Positions 54,809 through 62,985 of a stretch of 64,000 nt of DNA are shown here, in pieces. Location: NCBI RefSeq assembly GCF_019084545.1, contig NZ_JAHREP010000006.1, forward strand, positions 1-64,000, given 5' to 3'. The DNA comes from Marinobacterium ramblicola (GTDB taxonomy: Bacteria > Pseudomonadota > Gammaproteobacteria > Pseudomonadales > Balneatricaceae). Both the position numbers and the translations under genes were made by a program. The notes beneath the pieces are model-generated. The model saw nothing but the letters and a program-made list of their open reading frames with translations. It searched no databases and had not been told where the DNA came from. Each line of letters opens with the position of its first letter. The stretch's first letter is position 1.

Positions 54809-56302
54809 TCAGTCAGTGGATCGGATAGAGGCTTCGTCGCTGGCCGGAACCGGCGCGCTGCGACGCTGGTTGATCCGCTCCAGATCCTCCGGCTCGATCT
54901 CCCAGGCCGCGGCGTCGATGTTCATGTCCGCAAAGCGGGAGACATCGAACACCGGCTGCTCAATGCCGTCGGCGATCTGCTCGTCGAAGTCGCGCATGAT
55001 GCGCAGGCCCGGCTTGACCAGTGCGATCAGCGCGATCAGGTTGACCAGCGCCAGGAAGCCCATGGTCACGTCGGCGAAGGCGAACACGGTACCCAGATCG
55101 GTGGTCGCGCCCCAGCACACCAGACCGATAATGGCGACACGGAAGCCATTGAACAGGTTCTGGTTTTCGGTGCTGAAGAAGTTGATGCTGTTCTCGCCCA
55201 GATAGTAGTTGTAGAGCACGGTGCTGAAACCGAACAGCAGCAGCGCGATGCTGACGAAGCTGCGTCCCCACTCGCCCACATGCTCGGCCAGGGCAGCCTG
55301 GGTCAGCGCCACACCGCCGATATCGTTGGCACCGGCCGGGTCATACACGCCGCTGAGCAGGATGATGAATGCGGTAGCGGAACAGATGATCAGGGTATCG
55401 ATGAACACCGAGAAGGACTGCACCACGCCCTGATTGGCCGGGTGCGGTACATAGGCCACCGCCGCCACGTTCGGCGCACTGCCCAGACCCGCTTCGTTGG
55501 AGAACAGGCCGCGCTTCACACCCATCAGGATCGCCGCGCCGATACCGCCACCGACGACAGGCTCAAGACCGAAAGCGCTGTTGACGATCAGCATCACCAC
55601 ATCGGGGATACGCTCGATGTTCAACGCCAGTACACCTGCCGCGACCAGGATATAGCCCAGCGCCATCACCGGCACCAACACCTCGGCAACCTTGGCGATA
55701 CGCTTGACGCCACCGAAGATGATCAGGCCGACGATCATCGCCAGACCGATACCGGTGTAGAAAACCGGCACACCGAAGGCATCACCGAAAGAGGTTGCCA
55801 CCGCGTAGGACTGCAGCGCCGTAAAACCGAAACCGAAAGTGACCAGCAGCAACACCGAATAGACACCGGCCAGCCACTTCCACTTGCTGCCCATACCACG
55901 GGCGATGTAGTGCGCCGGGCCACCGCGGTAGGTGCCGTCGGGCTCCGCCTGCTTGTACGCCTGCGCCAGGGTGCACTCCAGGAAGCTGGTCGCCATCCCC
56001 ATCAGGCCGACCACCCACATCCAGAACACCGCCCCCGGGCCACCCAAGGTAATTGCCACCGCGACACCGGCGATGTTACCGCCACCGACACGACCGGCAA
56101 CCGAGAGCAGCAGCGCTTGAAACGAGCTCAGATGCCCGTGTTTGTCTTTCTTGAACGCCTGACTGGCGCTGAGAATCCGAAACATCCGGCCGAAATACCG
56201 GAACTGCACGAATCGGGAGGTCAGGGTAAAGCCGACACCCACGGTAATCAGCAGTGCGATCAGCACTTTGCCCCAGAGTATGTCGTTGAGAAAGTCCAAC
56301 AT
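54809..56302 (-). CDS. alanine/glycine:cation symporter family (AGCS) protein
   Basis: A 497-residue inner-membrane sodium symporter with about 11 helices. Family markers include GRVGGGNIAGVAVAITLGGPGAVFWMW, ALAQ-type TLAQAYKQAEPDGTYRGGPAHYI, GVKRGLFSNEAGLGSAPNVAA and the C-terminal AFADVTMGFLALVNL. It lies in front of aspA and ansA and is divergent from an XRE regulator, so its substrate may be asparagine, aspartate or alanine (inference). GGAG precedes the ATG. Confidence 0.92.
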   Translation of the reverse strand: MLDFLNDILWGKVLIALLITVGVGFTLTSRFVQFRYFGRMFRILSASQAFKKDKHGHLSSFQALLLSVAGRVGGGNIAGVAVAITLGGPGAVFWMWVVGLMGMATSFLECTLAQAYKQAEPDGTYRGGPAHYIARGMGSKWKWLAGVYSVLLLVTFGFGFTALQSYAVATSFGDAFGVPVFYTGIGLAMIVGLIIFGGVKRIAKVAEVLVPVMALGYILVAAGVLALNIERIPDVVMLIVNSAFGLEPVVGGGIGAAILMGVKRGLFSNEAGLGSAPNVAAVAYVPHPANQGVVQSFSVFIDTLIICSATAFIILLSGVYDPAGANDIGGVALTQAALAEHVGEWGRSFVSIALLLFGFSTVLYNYYLGENSINFFSTENQNLFNGFRVAIIGLVCWGATTDLGTVFAFADVTMGFLALVNLIALIALVKPGLRIMRDFDEQIADGIEQPVFDVSRFADMNIDAAAWEIEPEDLERINQRRSAPVPASDEASIRSTD

Positions 56303-56321
56303 CGGGAATCTCCGCTAGTTC

Positions 56322-56347
56322 TTGTTGTAGGAAGTTGTTGTAGGAAG
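56322..56347. repeat. 13-bp perfect tandem duplication
   Basis: TTGTTGTAGGAAG occurs twice in a row in the 5' leader of the symporter gene. It may be a recent duplication or part of a leader structure. Confidence 0.9.
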
Positions 56348-56382
56348 ATGCCCATTTAAACAACGGTATGGCACTGATAGAA

Positions 56383-56457
56383 TTTGACACTCTGGCTACA
56401 GATTGGCGCACTTTGACGCCAACACGGCATCAGATAGATACAGACGCAGTTTGACGC
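56383..56457. promoter_or_regulatory. repeated TTTGACRC elements, probable regulator sites
   Basis: TTTGACAC at 56383 and TTTGACGC at 56412 and 56450, the latter two in the larger context GCA-S-TTTGACGC, lie between the divergent symporter and XRE regulator genes. A further partial copy (CACTTTACAC) follows at 56458. Similar orientation and local concentration suggest operator sites for the XRE protein; binding is inferred. Confidence 0.45.
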
Positions 56458-56484
56458 ACTTTACACCCGAGGCTAGGGCTCCGT

Positions 56485-57315
56485 ATGAACCAACCGGGGA
56501 TCCACGAAGATCTGGCACAGAACCTCCGTTTGCTGTGCACCTACTACAAATCGATCGCCGAAGTGTGCCGACGGCTCAACATCAACCGCCCGCAGTTCAA
56601 CCGCTACCTGAGCGGACAGTACAAACCCTCGGCCAGTACGCTGCGCCGGATCTGCGAGTTTTTCGGTGTCGAAGTACACGAGATACTGCTGCCCCACGGC
56701 CAGTTCGAGCGACTGGTGCAGGTGCGTCCGCAAAGTACGGGCCTCTCGGAAAGCTCAGCGTCTGACGTCGCTCAGCGTATCGAGCAGTTGACCCATGCCG
56801 GCAGTGCGGGGCTGGAGCGCTATCTCGGCTTCTACTTCGAGTACTACCTGTCGATGTCCAGCCCCGGCAAACTGCTGCGCAACCTGGTCTGCCTGGAGGA
56901 AAGGGATGGCCAGGTGGTATTCCAGCGCACCGAACGGATGCGCCCCGCTCCAGGCGAGCCCGCCTGCCACAACCGTTACCAAGGTGTCGCCTGCCTGCTC
57001 ACCGACCGGCTGTTTCTGATCGACCATGAAACCCTGAACCACCACGAGATCACCCAGACCATCCTCTTTCCCAGCTTCCGCAACCGTATCTCGCGCCTGA
57101 CCGGGCTGAAGATCGGCGTGTCGGACAACAGCGAGCGGATGCCCTGCTGTGCGCGGGTGGTCTATGAGTATCTCGGCCAGGAGGTGCGGATCCGCAAGGC
57201 ACTGGCGCTGTGCGGGCTCTACGACTGCGAGGATGCCAGCATAGACCTGTCGATCCGAAACGCAGTCCGTAACGATATGGCAGCAGAGGAAACGCTGTTC
57301 AGAGCCCGGCATTGA
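56485..57315 (+). CDS. XRE-type helix-turn-helix regulator with large C-terminal domain
   Basis: A 276-residue regulator. The HTH spans about residues 8-65 (IAEVCRRLNINRPQFNRYLSG then STLRRICEFFGVEVHEIL). The rest (about 85-270) has no domain I can name; it has SGSA-GLERYLGFYFEYYLSM-like aromatic-rich sequence and may bind a small molecule. It is divergent from the AGCS symporter-aspA-ansA operon and is the likely regulator of that operon. Confidence 0.85.
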   Translation: MNQPGIHEDLAQNLRLLCTYYKSIAEVCRRLNINRPQFNRYLSGQYKPSASTLRRICEFFGVEVHEILLPHGQFERLVQVRPQSTGLSESSASDVAQRIEQLTHAGSAGLERYLGFYFEYYLSMSSPGKLLRNLVCLEERDGQVVFQRTERMRPAPGEPACHNRYQGVACLLTDRLFLIDHETLNHHEITQTILFPSFRNRISRLTGLKIGVSDNSERMPCCARVVYEYLGQEVRIRKALALCGLYDCEDASIDLSIRNAVRNDMAAEETLFRARH

Positions 57316-57383
57316 GCGAGCAATAAGGCTATAACGTTTATTAACGATTCTTTGAATCAGAGCCATCGGTATTAAGGACCAGT

Positions 57384-58010
57384 ATGCCTTTCGACATCAC
57401 CGCCGTCGTCAACCTCATGGGCTTAGCGGCCGTTGCCGTATTTGCCATCTCCGGCGCGCTCGATGCCGCACGCCACCGCATGGATATACTGGGCTTTATG
57501 CTGATCGGCACCGTCACCGGTATCGGCGGCGGTACCCTGCGCGACCTGCTGCTGGGCAACCTGCCGGTATTCTGGATCCGCGAGCCGATCTGGATCAGCG
57601 TCTGCCTGATAGCCTCAGCGGCCACCTATTTCATCGCCCCCAAACTGGCCTCACTGTCGCGCGCTCTGCTCTGGATGGATGCGGTGGGCCTGGCACTGTT
57701 TGCTGTGGTCGGCACAGAGGTGGCGCTGAAGTTCGGCACCTCTCCGCTGATCGCGGTCTGCATGGGGGTGATGACCGCCTCGTTCGGTGGCATCGCCCGT
57801 GATGTACTGTGCAGCAGCAACCTGACACTGATGAACGAGGAGCTGTATATCACCACGGCGCTGGCAGGATCCGTGGTTTACCTGGCGCTCAACAGCCTAA
57901 ACCTGCCCTTCAGTTACGACCTGATCGGCGGCTTCTGCGTGGCCTTTGTGCTAAGGGCGCTGGCCATTCGATTCAATATCACGCTGCCGAATCCGTATAA
58001 GAAGGCTTAG
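57384..58010 (+). CDS. TRIC/UPF0126-type cation channel protein
   Basis: A 208-residue membrane protein with about seven helices made of two related halves. The markers are AVFAISGALDAARHRMDILGFMLIGTVTGIGGGTLRDLLLG in the first half (GGG-x-R-D) and VCMGVMTASFGGIARDVLC in the second. This is the trimeric intracellular cation channel family of prokaryotes (YadS/YicG-like). It follows the regulator gene by 68 bases on the same strand. Confidence 0.92.
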   Translation: MPFDITAVVNLMGLAAVAVFAISGALDAARHRMDILGFMLIGTVTGIGGGTLRDLLLGNLPVFWIREPIWISVCLIASAATYFIAPKLASLSRALLWMDAVGLALFAVVGTEVALKFGTSPLIAVCMGVMTASFGGIARDVLCSSNLTLMNEELYITTALAGSVVYLALNSLNLPFSYDLIGGFCVAFVLRALAIRFNITLPNPYKKA

Positions 58011-58063
58011 TCGTCTCGATCGGAGAACCTGTCTGGGTGCCCGTCTGGCGGTGGAAGTCGCGT

Positions 58064-58474
58064 TTAAACGAGATCCGGGAGCTGCTCAAAGCTTGTAACA
58101 GCATTCAAATCCAAGGCCCAGCCGGCCGCGCTGGCGACAAGGATTTTGGCAGTCGGCGCAGTCGTCACCGGGGTATCGAGGCTACCTGCCGGTACAACCA
58201 CTGATCCCAATTCATCTGAAGCCGTGGGCACCGGCGAGCCACAGTGCTGGCAAAAGCTCTTTGCATGTCGACACTCTGGCACCCGGTAGGTTTTGACGAG
58301 GTGTTCCCCCTGCAACCAGTTCAGCTTCGCTGACTGAGCGAACAGGTTGGCTGCATGGGCAGAACCTGTGCCTTTCTGGCATCGATTGCAGTAACAGAGG
58401 TAGAACGCACCGAACTCTCCGTCCAGTTCAAACCGGACACTTTCACAAAGACATGAACCTTGCACCCTCTCCAC
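58064..58474 (-). CDS. GFA family (glutathione-dependent formaldehyde-activating-like) protein
   Basis: A 136-residue zinc-binding protein with the typical cysteine pattern: GSCLCESVRFEL near residue 6, CYCNRCQKGTGS near 28 and KSFCQHCGSPV near 74. Most GFA proteins have no proven formaldehyde activity. It is convergent with the TRIC gene. A GC-normal gene, it marks the left border of the AT-rich stretch that follows. Confidence 0.9.
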   Translation of the reverse strand: MERVQGSCLCESVRFELDGEFGAFYLCYCNRCQKGTGSAHAANLFAQSAKLNWLQGEHLVKTYRVPECRHAKSFCQHCGSPVPTASDELGSVVVPAGSLDTPVTTAPTAKILVASAAGWALDLNAVTSFEQLPDLV

Positions 58475-58678
58475 GCGGGCACCTCCTTACTTGATAATCT
58501 CGGTGCTTTGAAAAGCACCTCAAATAACACAAGCCCTAGTATGATCTGCAGATAGCCACTGACCCTATGCGCATTGTATCTCCAACCCCTGCATCCAAAA
58601 CTGGACACTACGACCAGTCATAACGCTGTCATAAATTGCCGAAAAAAGCGAAGCTTATTGAGGTCAATTTCATGACCT

Positions 58679-59424
58679 TGTTATATTTTCATTCACGAAG
58701 CCTATTTTTTTGATAATTATATATAGGCAAAACCGAATCAAATATAATATCTACTTTTTCAGTTATTTTTGTGAGATAACTTTCCAAGTCACTTTTAGTG
58801 ATATCGAGGAAGCTAGTAATTAATGAATCTAGTTCTTCATATGGAATAAACTCACTACCATTAGCTTCTTTTGATAGGTAATCAGCATTTATAACTAACT
58901 GCAATAAGCCTAACTGTTCTTCAGTATAGCGGTCATGGTGAATAAGGGTATTTCTAACTAAACGGTAATCATTGCAAACTTTGTTAATTGCTTTAAGTTT
59001 ATCTACTAAATCAAAGCGCTTTACATGCTCATTGGTAACTAATGAATTATGGTTTATCGCTTCATTACTTATACCTAAATCTAGTATCCTATTAATAAGT
59101 ATTAAAACTCTATCGTATATTGATTGGACTCTGATAATGCTATTTTCGATCAGCATCTCAATGTTCGAACTTAAAAACTCAGGTTCTTCACTAATTTTTT
59201 TTAGCAAATCACTGTTCAACATATTTAAAGAAAGTTCAGCTTTAGTTATTGCAGCAGTTACCGCGGTTAACGACTTTGAACATAATATAATGTAGTTATC
59301 TAGGTAAGTTTCATTATCAACTGAAAGAGTTTGCCCATCTGCCTTAGCAGTAAATATTGGACTTTCTTTATCGAGGATTATTTCTTCTTCAATTTTACGC
59401 ATAATGCCTCACAAAAATATAACA
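58679..59424. repeat. 11-bp inverted repeats bracketing an AT-rich gene
   Basis: TGTTATATTTT at 58679-58689 and its exact reverse complement at 59414-59424 enclose the HEPN gene, with the left arm touching its stop codon. A palindrome AGGTCA-ATTTCA-TGACCT (58661-58678) abuts the left arm. The arms are AT-rich, so chance is possible. No transposase is present and no target-site duplication was identified. Confidence 0.4.
58689..59402 (-). CDS. AT-rich HEPN-domain-like protein of unknown function
   Basis: A 237-residue, almost wholly helical, acidic protein. NDYRLVRNTLIHHDRY near residue 150 contains R-N-T-L-I-H, the R-x4-H motif of HEPN domains, which include many toxin and defence ribonucleases. 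The overall pattern recalls stand-alone HEPN proteins such as the Cthe_2314 type. Base and codon use is strikingly AT-rich against its neighbours, indicating recent transfer. No partner nucleotidyltransferase or antitoxin gene is adjacent. Ribonuclease activity is a possibility only. Confidence 0.7.
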   Translation of the reverse strand: MRKIEEEIILDKESPIFTAKADGQTLSVDNETYLDNYIILCSKSLTAVTAAITKAELSLNMLNSDLLKKISEEPEFLSSNIEMLIENSIIRVQSIYDRVLILINRILDLGISNEAINHNSLVTNEHVKRFDLVDKLKAINKVCNDYRLVRNTLIHHDRYTEEQLGLLQLVINADYLSKEANGSEFIPYEELDSLITSFLDITKSDLESYLTKITEKVDIIFDSVLPIYNYQKNRLRE

Positions 59425-59812
59425 TCTAAGCATTTATACGGCCTGCCACGCAGACGTATAAATGTCTGTTGAACTCAAGCGCCCCTCCGGGTGGCAGCGG
59501 CTTCTTTCTATAGGGGAAAAGCTTTGTAAGGGCATGTAGTCCCTACCTCATTGCGCAGGGAGAACCATGGCGTACAGCGTCGATTAGACATAACGGCAGT
59601 GAGGCAACAGCCAACGGGAGCCACACCGTCGATGAGTGTGTAGTCTTGAACTGGTCTGCCGAGAAGTGTTCCTATCATCATCCTGATTTCCCGCTTGAGC
59701 GGCCGTCCTACCGGCGCAACGATTCCTGTACAGCCACTCCTTGTGACACGTTGTCGAACTATAGAACATATTATGCTGCGGCCGCCATAGCCTTGTCGCA
59801 GGAGTGGAAATA
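59403..59812. other. non-coding interval upstream of the HEPN gene
   Basis: About 410 bases without a convincing gene. It holds a strong hairpin at 59431-59464 (arms CATTTATACG / CGTATAAATG, with an inner CTGC-CAC-GCAG stem) in the leader of the HEPN gene. Otherwise it shows mixed composition and short, unrecognised open frames, the longest 61 codons on the minus strand. It may be a remnant of the insertion that brought the HEPN gene. Confidence 0.5.
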
Positions 59813-59839
59813 GATCCCCTGCAGTGCAGACAGGGGATC
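59813..59839 (-). terminator. hairpin terminator of the MscS-like gene
   Basis: GATCCCCTG / CAGGGGATC nine-base stem, 15 bases past the stop codon, followed on the minus strand by TATTTCC. The short T tract makes it a modest terminator. Confidence 0.65.
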
Positions 59840-59853
59840 GGAGAGTGCGTTGA

Positions 59854-60702
59854 CTATGCTGCCGGCGGTGTATTGAGAAGGCGCACTTCGCGCTGCGGGA
59901 AGGGTATCTCGATGCCCTCGGCTCTCAGAGCGTTGAACATCGCCAGATTGGCCCTGTAGAGCAGGTCGTAGTAGCGCTCGGTGGGGAGCCAGATGCGGAT
60001 ACCGAGGGTGATGCCGCTTTCGCCGAAGGCTTCGATGCCGACCTGCGGCCCGGGTTCCTGGCAGATCTCATCGCCGAATGTGGCCAGCGTGGATTTGAGC
60101 AGGTTGCAAGCCTGTTCCGGATCGGCGCTGTAAGCGATGTCGATGGAGACTTCGGCCAGAGTGTTGGCGTGGGAGTTATGGATGATCTCGCCGACCACAT
60201 GCTTGTTCGGTATCGAGATCTCGACACCGTCTTCATTGGTCAGCAGGGTGTGCGACAGGTGCACCTCCTTTACCTGGCCGGTTACCCCCTGCACGCTGAT
60301 GGTGTCGCCCACCACATAGGGGCGGGTCAGCACGATGGTCAGGCCGGCGCTGTAGTTGGAAAGTAGCCCCTGAATAGCCAAGCCGGCACCGAGACCGACG
60401 GCGCCGATCATCGCCAGTAGCGGGGTGACGCTGATGCCGAGCTTGCCGAGCGCTACGACGGCGACCATAGCGATGATCAGGATCTTTACACAACTGGCGA
60501 TGAAGCGGCTTAGCGTAATATCCAGGTTGTGGCGCTGCATCAGTGCCAGCGACCAGTTGGATACCTTGCTGGCGACCCACAGGCCTAGAAGCAGGACGAT
60601 CACCGCACCGACGATCTGGAAGCTGTAGTTGACGAAGAACTCGACCACCAGGTTGTAGATCTCCTGGACCTGCGCCAACTCCTGTTTTACCGACTCATCC
60701 AT
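59854..60702 (-). CDS. small-conductance mechanosensitive channel (MscS family)
   Basis: A 282-residue inner-membrane channel with three N-terminal helices. The third, pore-lining helix has the Gly/Ala-rich AMIGAVGLGAGLAIQGLLSNYSAGL (about 98-122), followed by the beta domain RPYVVGDTISVQGVTGQV and IPNKHVVGEIIHN, and a C-terminal alpha-beta domain ending PFPQREVRLL. Size equals E. coli MscS. It lies four bases downstream of the ABC permease gene, so it is the last gene of that operon, an unusual partnership. Confidence 0.93.
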   Translation of the reverse strand: MDESVKQELAQVQEIYNLVVEFFVNYSFQIVGAVIVLLLGLWVASKVSNWSLALMQRHNLDITLSRFIASCVKILIIAMVAVVALGKLGISVTPLLAMIGAVGLGAGLAIQGLLSNYSAGLTIVLTRPYVVGDTISVQGVTGQVKEVHLSHTLLTNEDGVEISIPNKHVVGEIIHNSHANTLAEVSIDIAYSADPEQACNLLKSTLATFGDEICQEPGPQVGIEAFGESGITLGIRIWLPTERYYDLLYRANLAMFNALRAEGIEIPFPQREVRLLNTPPAA

Positions 60703-60706
60703 TCTC

Positions 60707-62251
60707 TTACTCCACTTTCAAACACGAACTGTCCTGTTGCCTAACCGGCTCGGCATGTGCCAGACGGCGAAGGCGGCGCGATACACTGTCGACCAGCACG
60801 TTGAGCAGCGCCGTCACGGCAATCAGCAGGAAGGCGCGGTCGTAGTGGATCTCCTCGAACGCCGAGTCGATATAGAATCCCAGCGTGGTGATGCCAAGGA
60901 TCCCCATGATCGCACTCTCCCGCAGGATCACCTCCCAGCGGTAGAACAAAAACGCCAGCATCGCCGGGAAGCGCCGCGGCGTTTCGATATAAGCGTAGCG
61001 CAGCAGCCCGCTGGGGTCGTCGGGGCGGTCGTTCAGGGTGCCGCGTCCGGCGTCGCTGGCGTTGGCGACGAGAAAGGCGATCAATCCGCCGTTGTGCAGT
61101 GCCAGTGCCAGTACCGCGGGCAGCCCCGAGGGGCCAAACAGCAGCAGAAAGACAAAGGCGAGGATCATCTCCGGTGTCGAGCGCAACACCAGCAGCAGGA
61201 AGCGCCCTGGCCAGCGCATCAGCGGCCCGGCCATGGCGCGCGTAGCCAGCGGGTAGACTGCCAGGATCACCAACGCCGTCAACACCAGCGCGATCTGGGT
61301 CAGCAGCAGGGTCTGCACCAGACCCGGCCAGACCTGCTCGCTGAGCATCTCGCCATACCAGCTCAGAGCACCGCCGATATCGCCCTCGCGCAGCGCCGCG
61401 GGCCAGATATCCTGGCCGATGAACCGCCAGAAGTAACCACCGTTACTGAAGCCGAGGGTTTCCGGCAGCAGCCAGATCGACAGCGCCAGGTAGAGCAGAA
61501 TCAACCGGGGACGCACCCAGAAGCGGATGCAGGCGATCAGCAGCACAAAGGCCCAGAGCAGCGCGCCGGCCTCGGCGTACTGGCCCTGCTTGAACGCGGT
61601 CTCGAGGTGGAAACCCAGCGTGGGCAGGCCGATAAAACCGAGGATGGCACTGGAGCGCAGCGCACATTCGAAGCGGTAGCGGGTGTAGCTCAGCAGCGCC
61701 GGCCAGGCCTGGGGGATCAGCGTGTAGACATAGCGCTTGATCGGGTTCAGCCCCACCGCCAGCGTGAGCGCCGGGTCGCGGGACTGTTGCTCGAAGATCT
61801 CGGCGAACACCTTGGCGAACACCCCGGTAAAGGGCACCAGGATCGCCAGCAGTCCGGTAGTGGCGCTCAGTCCGTAGAGCTGCATGAAGATCAGCCCCCA
61901 GAACAGCTCGTGCACCGAGCGCACGGCGGCACACAAAACACGCACGCCACGCCAGTGGAACAGCATCGCCAACCCCAGGCCGAGCGGCGCGGCGATCGCC
62001 ACCGCCAGCAGTGCGAAGGCAACCGTTTGCCCCAGCGCCTCAAGCAGTATCCGGGGTTCCTGCCAGGACGGCAGCAGAATACCCTGCCCTATCCTCGCCA
62101 GCTCCTGCCAAGGATCCACCGGGTAGATGGCGAGGTCGGCACCGAACAGGGCCAGCAGCGCGATCGCGACCAGCAGCAGGCAGACCCGGTTCAGGGTCAG
62201 GACACTGGATTGGGCTGCGCCGGTAAATATCGAGGACGCGCGTGCGGTCAT
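60707..62251 (-). CDS. phosphonate-type ABC transporter permease, two fused PhnE-like domains (putative selenate transporter)
   Basis: A 514-residue permease made of two consecutive PhnE-like modules, about 1-250 and 260-510. Each has the inner-membrane loop motif: ALRSSAILGFIGLPTLGFHLETAF in the first half and ILRESAIMGILGITTLGFYIDSAF in the second. Ordinary PhnE is half as long and dimerises. It overlaps the ATPase gene by four bases. The binding protein of this operon belongs to the family annotated as putative selenate transporter. Confidence 0.9.
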   Translation of the reverse strand: MTARASSIFTGAAQSSVLTLNRVCLLLVAIALLALFGADLAIYPVDPWQELARIGQGILLPSWQEPRILLEALGQTVAFALLAVAIAAPLGLGLAMLFHWRGVRVLCAAVRSVHELFWGLIFMQLYGLSATTGLLAILVPFTGVFAKVFAEIFEQQSRDPALTLAVGLNPIKRYVYTLIPQAWPALLSYTRYRFECALRSSAILGFIGLPTLGFHLETAFKQGQYAEAGALLWAFVLLIACIRFWVRPRLILLYLALSIWLLPETLGFSNGGYFWRFIGQDIWPAALREGDIGGALSWYGEMLSEQVWPGLVQTLLLTQIALVLTALVILAVYPLATRAMAGPLMRWPGRFLLLVLRSTPEMILAFVFLLLFGPSGLPAVLALALHNGGLIAFLVANASDAGRGTLNDRPDDPSGLLRYAYIETPRRFPAMLAFLFYRWEVILRESAIMGILGITTLGFYIDSAFEEIHYDRAFLLIAVTALLNVLVDSVSRRLRRLAHAEPVRQQDSSCLKVE

Positions 62252-62979
62252 GATTTGACCATCGCCCAGCCCTGCAGGTCTTCAGGCGGCGGTTCGGGAT
62301 GGGGTGAAGGCTCCTGCTGGTAAAAGGCATCCAGCGCCTGTTCCGACAGCTCGCTGGCCGGACAGTCGCAACAGATACGCCCTTCACGCATGACGATGAT
62401 GCGGTCGAAATGGTTCAGCGCGAGCTGGCGGTTGTGCAGGCTGACCACCGCCGTTTCGTGCTGCTGTAGCAGGTGTTCGAGCAGCGCTTCGGCCTGCAGC
62501 GGGTCCACCGACGACACCGGTTCGTCACCGAGAAACACCGGCTGGCGACGATACAGCGCACGGCCGATCGCCACTCGCTGACGCTGGCCGCCGGAGAGCC
62601 GGTCCACCGACTGCCAAAGCTTATCCTCCAGCCCCAACGTCTCGACCAGCTCGGCTATCGCCTCCCGGTGTGCGGCAAGCGGTCGCACCAGGTTCCACAG
62701 CGCCGGCAGCGTGCCGACCCGGGCCAGCGCACCGATAAAGATGTTCTGGTAGACCGACAGCAGATCCACCAGTCCACCGGACTGCGGCTGCAGTGCGACC
62801 TGCTCAGGCCGTTGCCGGTAGAGCAGGTGCAGCAGCGTGGTTTTGCCCGCACCCGAAGGCCCGACCAGTGCTACCCTCTCCCCGGCCCGGATCTGCAGGC
62901 TGATATTGTCCAGCACCCGGTGTTCGCCGTAGCTCAGCGACTGACCGGAGAGCTGGAACAGTGTACGTTGCTCGCTCAT
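62248..62979 (-). CDS. phosphonate-type ABC transporter ATP-binding protein (PhnC-like)
   Basis: A 243-residue ATPase with Walker A GPSGAGKTTLLHLL (about 38-51), signature RLSGGQRQRVAIGRAL and Walker B VFLGDEPVSSVDP, where the usual hydrophobic residue before DEP is Gly, as in PhnC-like ATPases. It powers the fused permease encoded downstream. It starts six bases after the binding-protein gene. Confidence 0.92.
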   Translation of the reverse strand: MSEQRTLFQLSGQSLSYGEHRVLDNISLQIRAGERVALVGPSGAGKTTLLHLLYRQRPEQVALQPQSGGLVDLLSVYQNIFIGALARVGTLPALWNLVRPLAAHREAIAELVETLGLEDKLWQSVDRLSGGQRQRVAIGRALYRRQPVFLGDEPVSSVDPLQAEALLEHLLQQHETAVVSLHNRQLALNHFDRIIVMREGRICCDCPASELSEQALDAFYQQEPSPHPEPPPEDLQGWAMVKS

Positions 62980-62985
62980 TCGGCT

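Noticed and set aside
59417-59474. Integron attC-like site (RYYYAAC-like end, hairpin, GTTGAAC) beside the HEPN gene
   Set aside because: The right end fits GTTRRRY and the length (about 58) is plausible. The left end ATATAAC breaks the consensus, the outer arms pair poorly, the gene runs away from the site, and no integrase or neighbouring cassettes exist.
59584-59769. 61-codon minus-strand frame in the gap upstream of the HEPN gene
   Set aside because: No ribosome-binding site and no recognisable family. A remnant of a mobile element was considered, but no reverse transcriptase or transposase motif could be read.
60737-62323. 528-codon plus-strand frame opposite the fused permease
   Set aside because: It is rich in Gln, Arg and Gly from antisense reading of hydrophobic codons, with no family resemblance; the minus strand carries clear PhnE motifs.
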